Position numbers and translations under genes: made by a program | Shown here: piece after piece, positions 43,751 through 51,836 of the stretch | Layout of the letters: each line of letters begins with the position of its first letter | How positions within the stretch are numbered: position 1 is the stretch's first letter | Source: Streptomyces sp. NBC_00554 | GTDB lineage: Bacteria > Actinomycetota > Actinomycetes > Streptomycetales > Streptomycetaceae | DNA: 64,000 nucleotides | Assembly: GCF_041431135.1 (NCBI RefSeq) | Contig: NZ_CP107799.1 | Span: 3,100,001 to 3,164,000, forward strand | Direction: 5' to 3' | The notes under the pieces: generated by a model | What the model saw: only the letters and a program-made list of their open reading frames with translations | The model's database searches: none | Told to the model about the DNA's origin: nothing

Positions 43751-43937
43751 GGAAAACAGCTCCCTGGGTCCGGTTGAAGTACGTACCGGCTCGGCCGTTG
43801 GCGTGGAGAAGCCGGAAAGTCTGAGTTTGTTGTCCGCCGTCGGGCGTCGGGCTGGGCATGTGGGGCGGAGAAGCACAGGCTTCCCCGCCCCCCTGGTCAG
43901 CTCAGCTGTCCAAGGTCACTTCTCACGGCCGCAGCCG

Positions 43938-44582
43938 TCAGAAGCACTCCATGTCCGCACTCGTGCCGAGGCGCATCTTCAGGCCACTGAGCTTGAAGGT
44001 GCCGGCCGAGGTCGCCCACGCCGTCTGATCGACGTCCGACAGGTCGGCCGACTCCGCCTGCTGGGCGAAGCCGCCCGGCAGCGTCGTCTTCGTGTCCTTC
44101 ACGGCAGGACCACGGGTCTTGTCCTGAAGGGCAACACCGATGTCGATGTTCGTGAACGTCGCATCGGCGTCGAGCTGCGACATGTCGATGTAGAGATTGT
44201 GTGCCTTGACCGGGTTCTTCGGGTCGGCCCCCGCGTCAAGACGAAGGTAGATCGTCTTGTTTATGACAGGGATCGTCGTCTTAACCGACTGGCACATATT
44301 GGTCAGGGTCGCGTCGTCGAACGACGAGATGGCGACGGGAACCTGCGTCTGCTTGTCACCTGCGGTCGAGGTGTAGACGGTGTCCATGCCACCGTACTGG
44401 GCGAAACCGTCACCGTGCAGCTTGTCGACATGCACCTTGAACTGCTGGCCGGACACGCTGAACGACGCGGCCAGCGCACCCTGCGCAAGCCCGACACCCA
44501 CGGCCGCGGCCGCGACGACGCTGGGCACCATGACCACAGCGAAGCGCTTCCATCTTGTCCCGCCACGCACCTGGGACTCCAT
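43938..44582 (-). CDS. DUF6230 exported protein
   Basis: 214 aa. N-terminal hydrophobic helix (VVMVPSVVAAAAVGVGLAQGALAA) and a beta-rich body (SFSVSGQQFKVHVDKLHGDG, LRLDAGADPKNPVKAHNLYI) ending TSADMECF with conserved C-terminal Cys. ATG 44582 behind GGAGGAAAT, an excellent ribosome site. First gene of the three-gene operon. Sometimes labelled cholesterol esterase in databases, but I see no hydrolase motif. Confidence 0.85.
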   Translation of the reverse strand: MESQVRGGTRWKRFAVVMVPSVVAAAAVGVGLAQGALAASFSVSGQQFKVHVDKLHGDGFAQYGGMDTVYTSTAGDKQTQVPVAISSFDDATLTNMCQSVKTTIPVINKTIYLRLDAGADPKNPVKAHNLYIDMSQLDADATFTNIDIGVALQDKTRGPAVKDTKTTLPGGFAQQAESADLSDVDQTAWATSAGTFKLSGLKMRLGTSADMECF

Positions 44583-44959
44583 ATTTCCTCCTTCTCGGAC
44601 GTACATCTCCTGGCCCTGACTGCCCCGTTGTAGCGGCCCAGCCGGGCAGGGATGGGAGAAGTGCTACGTCCTCGGGAAGGAGAGCGCCCGTACTTTCAGG
44701 CGCAAACCGAGCCCGAATCACTGGCGATCACCCCCGAGCGACAACCACTGGTCGCGCCTGACGCACATCACGCACAACCTGCTGGACAGGCTCTGCCGAA
44801 CGGCAAAGACCCCCCTGTCCAAGAGACGGCACCACTGTCGCCGTCCCTACTCGGTGGGGACCCAGAAAACCCCTTGACCCGATTGGCTGTCGGGGTAGGG
44901 GGTAATGGACCGAGCGTCGCCGATCGTGGTGCATTCTCGCCGCCCCCGCAAGGGGGTTC

Positions 44960-44975
44960 GTTACTGGCTAGTAAC
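44960..44975. promoter_or_regulatory. Operator-like site A, GTTACT-GGCT-AGTAAC
   Basis: A perfect 6-4-6 inverted repeat 378 bp upstream of the DUF6230 start. Shares TTACT/AGTAA half-sites with the site at 45091. Confidence 0.5.
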
Positions 44976-45090
44976 GGGCGGATAACCGAACAACGACCCG
45001 TCGGTATCGGTCGACAACGCAGGGTGGCGCCAAGGTGGGTGACACACCGGTTGATCCTCGGACAGAATCCGACAGAACAACGCCCCCGAC

Positions 45091-45103
45091 TTACTCCAAG
45101 TAA
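45091..45103. promoter_or_regulatory. Operator-like site B, TTACT-CCA-AGTAA
   Basis: A perfect 5-3-5 inverted repeat with the same half-sites as site A but one base closer together. Confidence 0.4.
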
Positions 45104-45107
45104 CAGC

Positions 45108-45141
45108 GGCCGCGTTTACCAAGATTTGGTAAAGCGCGGCC
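45108..45141 (-). terminator. Long hairpin downstream of the thioredoxin-TPR gene
   Basis: GGCCGCG-TTTACCAA, loop GAT, TTGGTAAA-G-CGCGGCC: 15 pairs with one bulged G. It lies 88 bp after the stop at 45229 on the minus strand. It may end that transcript; the AT-rich inner part could also be a binding site. Confidence 0.6.
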
Positions 45142-45228
45142 ACTTCTCGCTCCGTCGGCACATCTTTCACCCGGGCATCACACGACCTGGCGTTTAGCAA
45201 CAGGTCAGAGAACCCGTCGGAGCCCCCG

Positions 45229-46215
45229 TCAGAACAGCGCCCGGGCCAGCGCCCTGCGCGCCGCGATCACCCGCGGGTCGTCGGCGCCGACCACCTCGAA
45301 AAGCTCCAGCAGCCGCAGTCGTACGGCATCCCGGTCGCTGCCCGCCGTGCGCTGCACCGCGTCGATGAGCCGCCCGAAAGCGTCTTCGACATGCCCACCC
45401 ACGAGATCCAGGTCGGCGGCGGCGATCTGCGCCTGCGCGTCCCCCAGCTTCTCAGCGGCGTCCTTGCGCACCTGCTGCGGATCGGCGCCAGCCACCCGCT
45501 GGAGCAACTCGGCCTGGGCAAGACCGAGTTTGGCCTCCGTGTTGCCCGGGTCGTCGCTCAGCACGTTCTTGTACGCCTGTACGGCACCGCCGAAGTCGCC
45601 CGCGTCCAGGGCCTGTACGGCGGCCTCGAGGAGCGCGTCGTACGGTCCGGCCGGTGCTTCGGCAGCCTCCACCGGGGCGCTCCCGGGCTCGGCGTCCGGG
45701 TCGACGACCAGGCCGGTCAGCCCGAAGCGCTCCTCGGCGACCTGCACGAGCTGGTCCAGGGTCCCGCGGATCTGGGCCTCGCCCGCCGCACCCTGGAAGA
45801 GCGGCAGCGCCTGCCCGGCGACCACCGCGAAGACGGCCGGGATCCCCTGGATCCCGAACTGCTGCATCAGCATCTGATTGGCATCGACGTCGATCTTGGC
45901 AAGAACGAAGCGTCCGTTGTATTCGGCGGCCAGCCGCTCGAGCACCGGGCTGAGCTGCTTGCACGGCTCACACCACTCGGCCCAGAAGTCGATGACGACC
46001 GGGACCTCGGTGGAGCGCTGCAGGACGTCGCGCTCGAACCCGGCCTCGTCGACATCGATGACGAGGCTGGCGGGGGAAACGCCCCCGCTCACACCCCCGC
46101 CACCCTGCCTGGCCGCTTCGGCGCGCGCCTGCTCCGCCTTCGCCTTGGCCTCCTGGGCCGCCTTCACCGCGGCGAGGTCGACGACTCCGCTCATGGACAT
46201 GTTCCGTGGCTGCAT
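45229..46215 (-). CDS. Thioredoxin-like co-chaperone with TPR tail (CnoX/YbbN family)
   Basis: 328 aa. Residues ~50-150 are a thioredoxin fold with the active-site motif FWAEWCEPCKQL. The C-terminal half is a tetratricopeptide region (ALDAGDFGGAVQAYKNVLSD, ELFEVVGADDPRVIAARRAL) of the YbbN/CnoX kind. ATG 46215 with GGGGGAAG 9 nt upstream. Cytoplasmic holdase or thiol-exchange role is known for the family. An IS-type TnpB gene lies directly upstream. Confidence 0.9.
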   Translation of the reverse strand: MQPRNMSMSGVVDLAAVKAAQEAKAKAEQARAEAARQGGGGVSGGVSPASLVIDVDEAGFERDVLQRSTEVPVVIDFWAEWCEPCKQLSPVLERLAAEYNGRFVLAKIDVDANQMLMQQFGIQGIPAVFAVVAGQALPLFQGAAGEAQIRGTLDQLVQVAEERFGLTGLVVDPDAEPGSAPVEAAEAPAGPYDALLEAAVQALDAGDFGGAVQAYKNVLSDDPGNTEAKLGLAQAELLQRVAGADPQQVRKDAAEKLGDAQAQIAAADLDLVGGHVEDAFGRLIDAVQRTAGSDRDAVRLRLLELFEVVGADDPRVIAARRALARALF

Positions 46216-46254
46216 GAGTACATCTTCCCCCTTCCCGTGCGCGTGTGTGAAAAG

Positions 46255-46286
46255 CCTTGTCATCTTCTCGGCCGTGGACGGCCGAG
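46255..46286 (-). ncRNA. Candidate omega-RNA 3' end of the tnpB gene
   Basis: Minus strand, 94 nt past the tnpB stop: CTCGGCCGT-CC-ACGGCCGAG, a perfect 9-bp stem, followed by AAGATGACAAGG. The order stem then GAAGATG(a)CAA resembles the right-end/omega-RNA tail of other TnpB elements as I remember them. It could also be a plain terminator. Confidence 0.35.
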
Positions 46287-46379
46287 CTTGTGCACTCGGT
46301 CGTTCACACCTTGTCGCGCTCCCGACTGTCCCCTACGACGGGACGGTCACGGGGCGCATCTCCCCACGGTTCGGCCTGT

Positions 46380-47537
46380 TCAGGCCGGTGCGGGGACGGG
46401 TGCGGTGACGAACACCCACGCCGAGCGTGCGCGGTTGCGCACGTTGACCCCGGCGACGTGGTCGGCGGGCCCAGCGAGGCCACACCGACGACAGCAGAAG
46501 TGGTCCCGGTCAGGCCGGTTGGCCTTCTCGGTGTGCCCGCAGCGCGGGCAGCGCTGCGAGGTGTAAGCCGCATCCACCTCCAGGAACGGCACCCCGGCCA
46601 TCTTTGCCTTATAGGCGAGGTGCTGTCCCAACTGGTGAAACGGCCATGAGGAGAACGCGCCCCGCTGGTCGCGGCGAAGCCGTACCCGGTCCCGGATCCC
46701 GTCCAGCAGCTCGACGGCGATCCCGCGACCGGTGCGTTGCGCGACGGACACGATCTCCTTGCTGATGCCGTGATTCAGGTGAGTGGCATGGCGCTGCTCT
46801 TTCTTCGCCCGGCGGGCCATGCGACGGGTGGCCGAACGGGTCCGCTTGGCCTGGAGTTCAGCGCGTTTGCGGGCTTGCCAGCGCCGGTAGCGGGCCAGCC
46901 GTCGGCCCTGGTAGTTGGTGCCGTCGGAGGTGGTGGCCAGGTTGACGATGCCACGGTCCACACCGACCCAGTCCACCGGCTCGAACACCTCGGGATCGGG
47001 AAGGTCGCAGGTCGCGATCAGAAACCACTTGCCGCCCCGCCGGACCAGGTCGGACTCGCCTTTGCGGTACCCGGCCAGCGTGTTCAGCTGGTCTGCTGAA
47101 CCGGTGTAGGGGATGCCGCGCATCCGCCCGTCCACCGTCCAGATGGACACCGTGCGCACGTCCGTCTGCCAGGACAGACACCGGTCGTCGAACGGCTGCG
47201 CCGCCTCCGGCCGGAAAACGGCCGGCGAACCGACCGCCTTGCGGTACCGCTTCGACGACGGACCACCCAGCCGCCCGGCCTTCAGACTCGCCGCAAGCGC
47301 GCTGTAGGCATCCACAACCTTCTTCACCACCCGCACCGCCGGCTGCGCCGACAACCCGAACGCAGCCTTGACGTCCGCGTAGACCAGCTTCTGCAGCCCG
47401 TTGCGGTCCCTCACGCCCGTCTCGAAAGCAATGCGGGAGACATGATCGGCAGCCCGGTTGCAGGCACGCAGGGTCGCCTCCAACGCCGCCACCTGCTCCG
47501 GCGACGGCAACAGCTTCACCTGCACCACCAGCTTCAC
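46380..47537 (-). CDS. tnpB: TnpB (IS200/IS605 family RNA-guided nuclease), no TnpA
   Basis: 385 aa, within the TnpB range. N-terminal helices (LPSPEQVAALEATLRACNRA), then a split RuvC: Asp in WVGVDRGIVNLATT, Glu in GIAVELLDGIRDR, Asp in GPADHVAGVNVRNRA. A CPRCGH / CCRRCG zinc ribbon lies between the last two. All catalytic acids appear intact. GTG 47537; TAGGTT on the minus strand lies 6-7 nt upstream, so leaderless. No TnpA transposase is nearby, so it cannot move by itself. Confidence 0.92.
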   Translation of the reverse strand: MKLVVQVKLLPSPEQVAALEATLRACNRAADHVSRIAFETGVRDRNGLQKLVYADVKAAFGLSAQPAVRVVKKVVDAYSALAASLKAGRLGGPSSKRYRKAVGSPAVFRPEAAQPFDDRCLSWQTDVRTVSIWTVDGRMRGIPYTGSADQLNTLAGYRKGESDLVRRGGKWFLIATCDLPDPEVFEPVDWVGVDRGIVNLATTSDGTNYQGRRLARYRRWQARKRAELQAKRTRSATRRMARRAKKEQRHATHLNHGISKEIVSVAQRTGRGIAVELLDGIRDRVRLRRDQRGAFSSWPFHQLGQHLAYKAKMAGVPFLEVDAAYTSQRCPRCGHTEKANRPDRDHFCCRRCGLAGPADHVAGVNVRNRARSAWVFVTAPVPAPA

Positions 47538-47669
47538 GACCCCAAACCTAGACACCACCCCGCACACCCGAGCGGACTTCGCACACAGCCACCCACCCTC
47601 GCGACCACCCCGCACACACGTACGCATCTCCCGGCCCGCCGGACAGCGACACGGACACTCCGCCCCCGA

Positions 47670-47704
47670 CCTTGACCGGTGACGCGGAGCGTCACCGGTC
47701 AAGG
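47670..47704. repeat. Perfect 16-bp palindromic hairpin upstream of tnpB
   Basis: CCTTGACCGGTGACGC, loop GGA, and the exact complement. Both arms contain TTGAC, which resembles the TTGAT/TTGAC target-adjacent motif of IS605-type elements. Probably an element end (left-end palindrome). Confidence 0.65.
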
Positions 47705-47751
47705 ATGCGATTCTTCCCCGGCGTGAACGCCGGGGCATCCACGCAAGAATC
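47702..47751 (-). ncRNA. Orphan omega-RNA-like right end with possible pseudoknot
   Basis: Minus strand 5'-3': GATTCTT-GCGT-GGATG-CCCCGGCG-TTCA-CGCCGGGG-AAGAATC-GCATCC. GATTCTT can pair with AAGAATC around the 8-bp stem, and GGATGC with GCATCC across it, giving an H-type pseudoknot. A GGGGA-ended stem is typical of TnpB right ends. It lies upstream, not downstream, of the tnpB here, so it would derive from a second, deleted element. Confidence 0.45.
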
Positions 47752-48003
47752 AAGTGAAAGCCAGGCCAGTTTTCGTCCCCACTGAGTACTGCTAGGCGCC
47801 GGGTCCCCACCTGACGCCAGTGCGGTTGTCACCCGCGTTCGAGCTTTCGCTACGAGTCGTAGCGTAACTGCCCGAGCGCCTCGCTGTCCGCGCTCCACCG
47901 GTGATCTGCCTCACGGCTCCACAGGAACGCTCGGATACGGGTGCGCGAGACGGCGGGCACGGCCGGATCCAGCGGCGCAGGACGGCCGGATATGGTCACT
48001 GAC

Positions 48004-48633
48004 ATGCAGAGTCGCACTTCCGCCCCCCATACGACGGGGCGCCCACGCAGCGCCGCCGCGGACGCCGCGATCCTGGAGGCGACGCGGGCCGCACTGGTCG
48101 AACTGGGCTGGTCCAAGCTCACGTTGGGAGACGTCGCGACCCGCGCCGGGGTGGCGAAAACGACGCTCTACCGCCGCTGGGCGGGCAAGAACGAGCTCGT
48201 GGTCGACGCGGTTGCCGAACTCTTCGACGAACTCGAACTCCCCGACCGCGGCAGCCTTGCCGCCGACATCGAGGGCGTGGTCCTCCAGTTCGCGGCGATC
48301 CTGTCCCGCCCGGAAGCGAAGACCGCCCTGATGGCGGTGGTGGCGGAATCAACCCGCGACGAACCCCTGCGCGAACGCATCCGCACCTCCATCGTCGACC
48401 GCCAGAAGCGCCTGGTCCTGGAGGGCCGCGCCCGCGCCCAGCTCCGAGGCGAACTCCCCCCGGAGACGGACCCCGTCACGGCGGCCCGCACGGCCGACCT
48501 CATCTTCGACGTGGTGGCGGGCGCGGTGGTACACCGCACCCTGGTGAGTGCGGAGCCCGCGGACGAGGAGTGGGTACGCAGCTTCACTCGAATCCTGCTG
48601 CTGGGTCTGGCAGGCGCGGCGGAACCGGCGTAG
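48004..48633 (+). CDS. TetR-family transcriptional regulator
   Basis: 209 aa. HTH: AAILEATRAALVELGWSKLT, GDVATRAGVAKTTLYRRWAG, then the TetR_C-like LVVDAVAELFDELELPDRG and a C-terminal domain of the TetR_C_16/11 kind (LPPETDPVTAARTADLIFDV). TATGGT at 47991-47996 lies 7 nt before ATG 48004, so I prefer that start as leaderless; ATG 47992 is in frame upstream. No obvious target gene adjacent. Confidence 0.9.
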   Translation: MQSRTSAPHTTGRPRSAAADAAILEATRAALVELGWSKLTLGDVATRAGVAKTTLYRRWAGKNELVVDAVAELFDELELPDRGSLAADIEGVVLQFAAILSRPEAKTALMAVVAESTRDEPLRERIRTSIVDRQKRLVLEGRARAQLRGELPPETDPVTAARTADLIFDVVAGAVVHRTLVSAEPADEEWVRSFTRILLLGLAGAAEPA

Positions 48634-48717
48634 TCAAAACGTAATAGGGAAAAGACTTTTACGTCGGTAAGATTCTTTCGCCAATGCTTCGCCCCGCGAG
48701 AAATGTCAGGAATGAGC

Positions 48718-49437
48718 ATGAGATTGCGAAGGGTCCTCCCGGTCGTCGCCGCACTTCCCGCCCTGCTGGTGATATCCGCGTGCAGTAGCGATTCGAAAGA
48801 ATCCGACGGCAAGAAGGCCACACCGACCGCGGAGGCGACGTCGAGCGCGGAGGCCAAGGAGGCCGCCGAGGCCAAGCGGATCGGCGCGATGGACCCGAAA
48901 GCTCTGAAAAGCGCCACAATCTCCGGGAAGGGCGAGGGCTTCGAGTTCAAGCAGGTCGCCAAGGCGGACGTCGAGGCAGGCTTGGACATGAAGGCCGACA
49001 AGGCCGCGTGCCAGCCGATCGCCAGCCTCGCTGGCGGCTACACCCACATCAAGGCGGTGAGCGTGGAACACCGCTCCCTGACGCCCACGGAGGCCACCGA
49101 CGCCACCATCGGCTCGATGTGGCTCGCCTCCCATTCCGAGAAGAACGCCAAACTGGTCATGTCCGACCTGCGCGCTTCCCTGAAGAAGTGCGACGGCTTC
49201 AAGACGCTCGGCCTCACGTACAAGGACGTGAGGCAGCTCAAGGACCCGTCCCTCGGCGACGAGGCGGTCGGCTACCGCATCACGAACGTCGTCGGCAAAC
49301 AGTCCGTGCCGATGACGTTCACCATCGTCCGCAAGGGCGGGGTGATCGCCGCTTTCTACGGGGTGAACATGCTGACGCCGGAGAAGAGCGCGATTCCGGA
49401 GGCGGCGATCGAGGCGCAGTTGGAGAAGCTGGACTGA
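48718..49437 (+). CDS. Putative lipoprotein
   Basis: 239 aa. Lipobox LVISAC (Cys near residue 22), then an Asp/Ser/Ala/Glu-rich spacer and a ~170-residue domain (FKQVAKADVEAGLDMKADKAACQPIASLAGG ends in a sensor-like fold), not recognised. ATG 48718 has AGGA 6 nt upstream; ATGs at 48712 and 48703 are in frame. Anchored to the outer face of the membrane. Function unknown. Confidence 0.82.
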   Translation: MRLRRVLPVVAALPALLVISACSSDSKESDGKKATPTAEATSSAEAKEAAEAKRIGAMDPKALKSATISGKGEGFEFKQVAKADVEAGLDMKADKAACQPIASLAGGYTHIKAVSVEHRSLTPTEATDATIGSMWLASHSEKNAKLVMSDLRASLKKCDGFKTLGLTYKDVRQLKDPSLGDEAVGYRITNVVGKQSVPMTFTIVRKGGVIAAFYGVNMLTPEKSAIPEAAIEAQLEKLD

Positions 49438-49612
49438 CATCATAATTCCGGTTCCCGGAGAAGTTGTCCACAGACGTCAGTGCGAGGGAATGGCCAACAT
49501 CACCGATCCAATTTGCGTACACGCGTAATCGGCTGTTCCAACTCACCAACGAAGGCTACCTACTGCGGTTACCGCATCACCGCTCGACCGGCTCTGAGCG
49601 GGAACGCGAAAC

Positions 49613-49655
49613 GAAGGGGCTTCCCCGGTGCTCTGTGCACCGGGGAAGCCCCTTC
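49613..49655. terminator. Perfect 19-bp bidirectional terminator
   Basis: GAAGGGGCTTCCCCGGTGC, loop TCTGT, and the exact complement, then CCTTTTC. It separates the lipoprotein gene from the convergent toxin-island end. Confidence 0.92.
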
Positions 49656-49664
49656 CCTTTTCAC

Positions 49665-50077
49665 TCAGGTGACGTGCCCCGATTCCACCGGGTACTCCGG
49701 CGGCCAGGGCTTGCTCGCGTCGTACAACGACGTCCGGTCAACCATCAGCTCGTACTCCGCCTCCCGCCAGGACGGGTGGCCGCCGACGACGAAGCTGTCG
49801 CCGTCCCGCTCCAGCATCCAGGTGTAGGCGGCGTCCTCCGCCGGAATGCCGTGCCGTTCGCTGAGCACGGCGAACTCCTCGGCGGTCGCCCGCCGGATGT
49901 GGAGCCCGTTCCCGTAGAAGGGCTTCAGGAACATCAGTTCCACATGCCCGATATAGACCTCGACCCTTTCGTGGTCCGGTCCTCGCGCAGGGCCTCACTG
50001 GTCAGGAAGAGCTGGCGGTGTGAGGGGTTGAACCCGCTCACTCTGAAGAGCCGCCCCTCTCGGACGAAATCCGTCAT
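49665..50077 (-). pseudogene. Frameshifted immunity-like gene
   Basis: From ATG 50077 (behind GGAAGGAG) the frame reads MTDFVREGRLFRVSGFNPSH to ...LREDR and stops at 49934. The next frame continues smoothly from about 49975 as HERVEVYIGHVELMFLKPFYGNG... to VESGHVT at 49665. Both parts look like one ~136-residue protein broken by a single indel near 49968-49985. It follows an orphan toxin fragment by 16 bp, so it was probably its immunity gene. A GTG at 49943 could still start the second part. Confidence 0.65.
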
Positions 50078-50093
50078 GACCACTCCTTCCTTC

Positions 50094-50937
50094 TCACTCG
50101 TCGGGCACCAGCGTTCCGTTGGCGTACGTGAAGCGATCCGGCTTGACGACGTCGTACTGCTTCGTATCGGGGTTGTACATTCGCCACTCGATGGAACTCC
50201 ACTTACGATCCCCGCCCCGGACTGCCGTACGGAACTTGACCATCTCCCACGCGGTTCCCCAGCCGGTGGACTGGATGAGCTCCCAGTTGCTGCCCGTGAT
50301 CGTCTCCCTTCGTGCCAGAAGCAGTTGCAGCGCGGGGTTGAAGTCCTTGGCGCCTTCGACACCGTCCAGGGACACCGTGATCTTCACGTTGGGGTTGCTC
50401 ACCTCCCGCTCCACGCCCACCGTCCAGATGGCGCGCTCCCCCATGCCCATGCTTGCGGGCAGTTCGATGTCGTACGGCTTGCCGTTGAAGGTCTGGCCTC
50501 CGACGACGCCGGCCAGATTGTCCGAGCCGGGATTGTTCTTGCCGGCGTTGATACCGAGGACGATGTGATCACCGTCCTTCACGAGATCCTTGAGGATCTC
50601 CTGGCACTTCTTGACGATCTCGTCGTCGGACGACGCCGCCGTGACGGAGTACGACGCGACCTTGAGGGTCGCGGCGTCCGCCACCTCGCACGCCACGCCG
50701 ACCCGCTGGAAGATCCGGCGGACGATGCCCTGGACGGCGGCCTCGATCAGACCGATGGTGCGGAGCGACTGGAAGGCGGCCATGAACCCGACGCCCGTCT
50801 TGATGGAGGCGTCCATCGCCATCACCGCGGCCTTCGCCGTCCGGAAGATCACGCCCGCGACGAACCAGCTGGCCGCCAGCTACCGAAGAGGATGCCGATC
50901 GGGTTGACGCCCTCCTCCACGTCCGCCGCCCTCAGGC
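50094..50937 (-). pseudogene. Orphan C-terminal fragment of a third polymorphic toxin
   Basis: A 252-codon frame from GTG 50852 reads a pretoxin part (FRTAKAAVMAMDASIKTGVG) like that of toxins 1 and 2 (DAALKTGVG / DAAFITGVG), then a tip of ~150 residues (KPYDIELPASMGMGERAIWT ... NGTLVPDE), perhaps Ntox27-like. There is no Hint or signal. Upstream, in another frame, EEGVNPIGILFGSW matches toxin 2 QEGVDPIDILFGSW, and LAASWFVAG matches WAASNFVPG, so ~20 codons were lost with a frameshift. Homology ends at about 50937. Confidence 0.65.
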
Positions 50938-51081
50938 GCGCCGTATGCCTACGTCCATCCGGTAAGGGGTGAAGTGCGCCTGGCGGGTCAGGAGTTGGGG
51001 CCTGGCGACGTGGCCCGCATCACCGGGGCCGAGGCCATGGAGGCGACCGCCGCCTCACCGGTCGAACTGCTGGTCCGGTAG
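50935..51081 (+). pseudogene. C-terminal remnant of a pirin-family gene
   Basis: The + strand frame from about 50941 reads PYAYVHPVRGEVRLAGQELG, PGDVARITGAEAMEATAASP, VELLVR then TAG. This is the second cupin end of Streptomyces pirin-like (YhaK-type) proteins as I know them. No start or first cupin exists; the frame joins the toxin fragment at 50935. A terminator follows. Confidence 0.6.
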
Positions 51082-51157
51082 ATGACATCCGCCTGAACGG
51101 GCGGTGACCGTCCGCGCAGTCCACCGGCGTCGGCGGTCTCCGGCCGCTTCGGACATG

Positions 51158-51200
51158 CCATGGGGGCGACCGGAGATCCGTTCTCCGCCCGCCCCCATGG
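51158..51200. terminator. Two-stage hairpin terminator
   Basis: CCATGGGGGCG / CGCCCCCATGG (11 bp) encloses CGGAGA-TCCGT-TCTCCG (6 bp). It lies between the pirin remnant and the convergent immunity gene. Confidence 0.85.
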
Positions 51201-51221
51201 GCCGTCAGGTGTTGCGTGCCG

Positions 51222-51824
51222 TCAGGGTTCCTGGACCTGGTACCTGACGCTGTCGACGAGGAACTCGCCGTACCGCATCGCCGCTCCGATCGCCTCCAGC
51301 CTCGTGTACTGCGCTGCGGACAGCGAGACTTCGGGGGCGCACCTCATGGCTCTCAGCAGGATCCGGAACGCCAGGTCCGGGGTGCAGTGGCGCGCGCAGT
51401 CGGTGAGCGCCGACCGCACCTCGGCCGTGAGGAACCGTGCTTCCCCGATCTCGGCGACGACCGCGTCGAGGCAGGCGGTGCCGTCCTCGGCGTCCGCCCC
51501 CGTGAGCACGTGCCCAGTGGCGTTCGCCGACAGCCGGGCGTCACACAGGCCGGCGACCGTGCGGGTCCACGTCGTTCCGCCCCCCAGATCCTCGAAGGCC
51601 GGCATGTACTGGCAGCCGGCTTCCCAGAGCACCTCCAGCGCCGGGGACGAGAGGCTGTCGAGAGCCCGTGCGTCACGGCGTACGGCCAGGACGTGTTCGT
51701 CCTCCGACCGTGCGAGGTCGTTGGCGACGGCGTCGGCGGGAGTGTCCCCCTCATGCTTCCAGTCCTGATGGAAGAGGGACATCACCCGCGTGACCCCGAA
51801 GTCGAACGGCGTGAAGCGTGGCAT
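51222..51824 (-). CDS. Putative immunity protein of toxin 2
   Basis: 200 aa. Paralogue of the protein at 35426-36097 in the C-terminal third (PDLAFRILLRAMRC, YTRLEAIGAAMRYGEFLVDS). Follows toxin 2 by 25 bp. ATG 51824 with GGGAG 8 nt upstream. An ancestral toxin stop would have overlapped this ATG (TGATG); a 17-bp duplication has moved the stop upstream. Probably binds the RNase A-like tip in the cytoplasm. Confidence 0.72.
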   Translation of the reverse strand: MPRFTPFDFGVTRVMSLFHQDWKHEGDTPADAVANDLARSEDEHVLAVRRDARALDSLSSPALEVLWEAGCQYMPAFEDLGGGTTWTRTVAGLCDARLSANATGHVLTGADAEDGTACLDAVVAEIGEARFLTAEVRSALTDCARHCTPDLAFRILLRAMRCAPEVSLSAAQYTRLEAIGAAMRYGEFLVDSVRYQVQEP

Positions 51825-51836
51825 CAGAGCACTCCC

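Larger units (their letters stand above)
44583..45228. other. 646-bp regulatory region upstream of the DUF6230 operon, no gene seen
   Basis: A + strand frame exists here but lacks a ribosome site and coding character, so I do not call a gene. The region holds two TTACT/AGTAA sites (44960 and 45091) and a long hairpin (45108). Its base composition is less GC-rich than its neighbours. Confidence 0.6.

Noticed and set aside
44652..45197. A 181-codon + strand frame upstream of the DUF6230 operon
   Set aside because: No ribosome site, no recognisable domain, codon use unlike neighbours, and it crosses several inverted repeats. Treated as non-coding.
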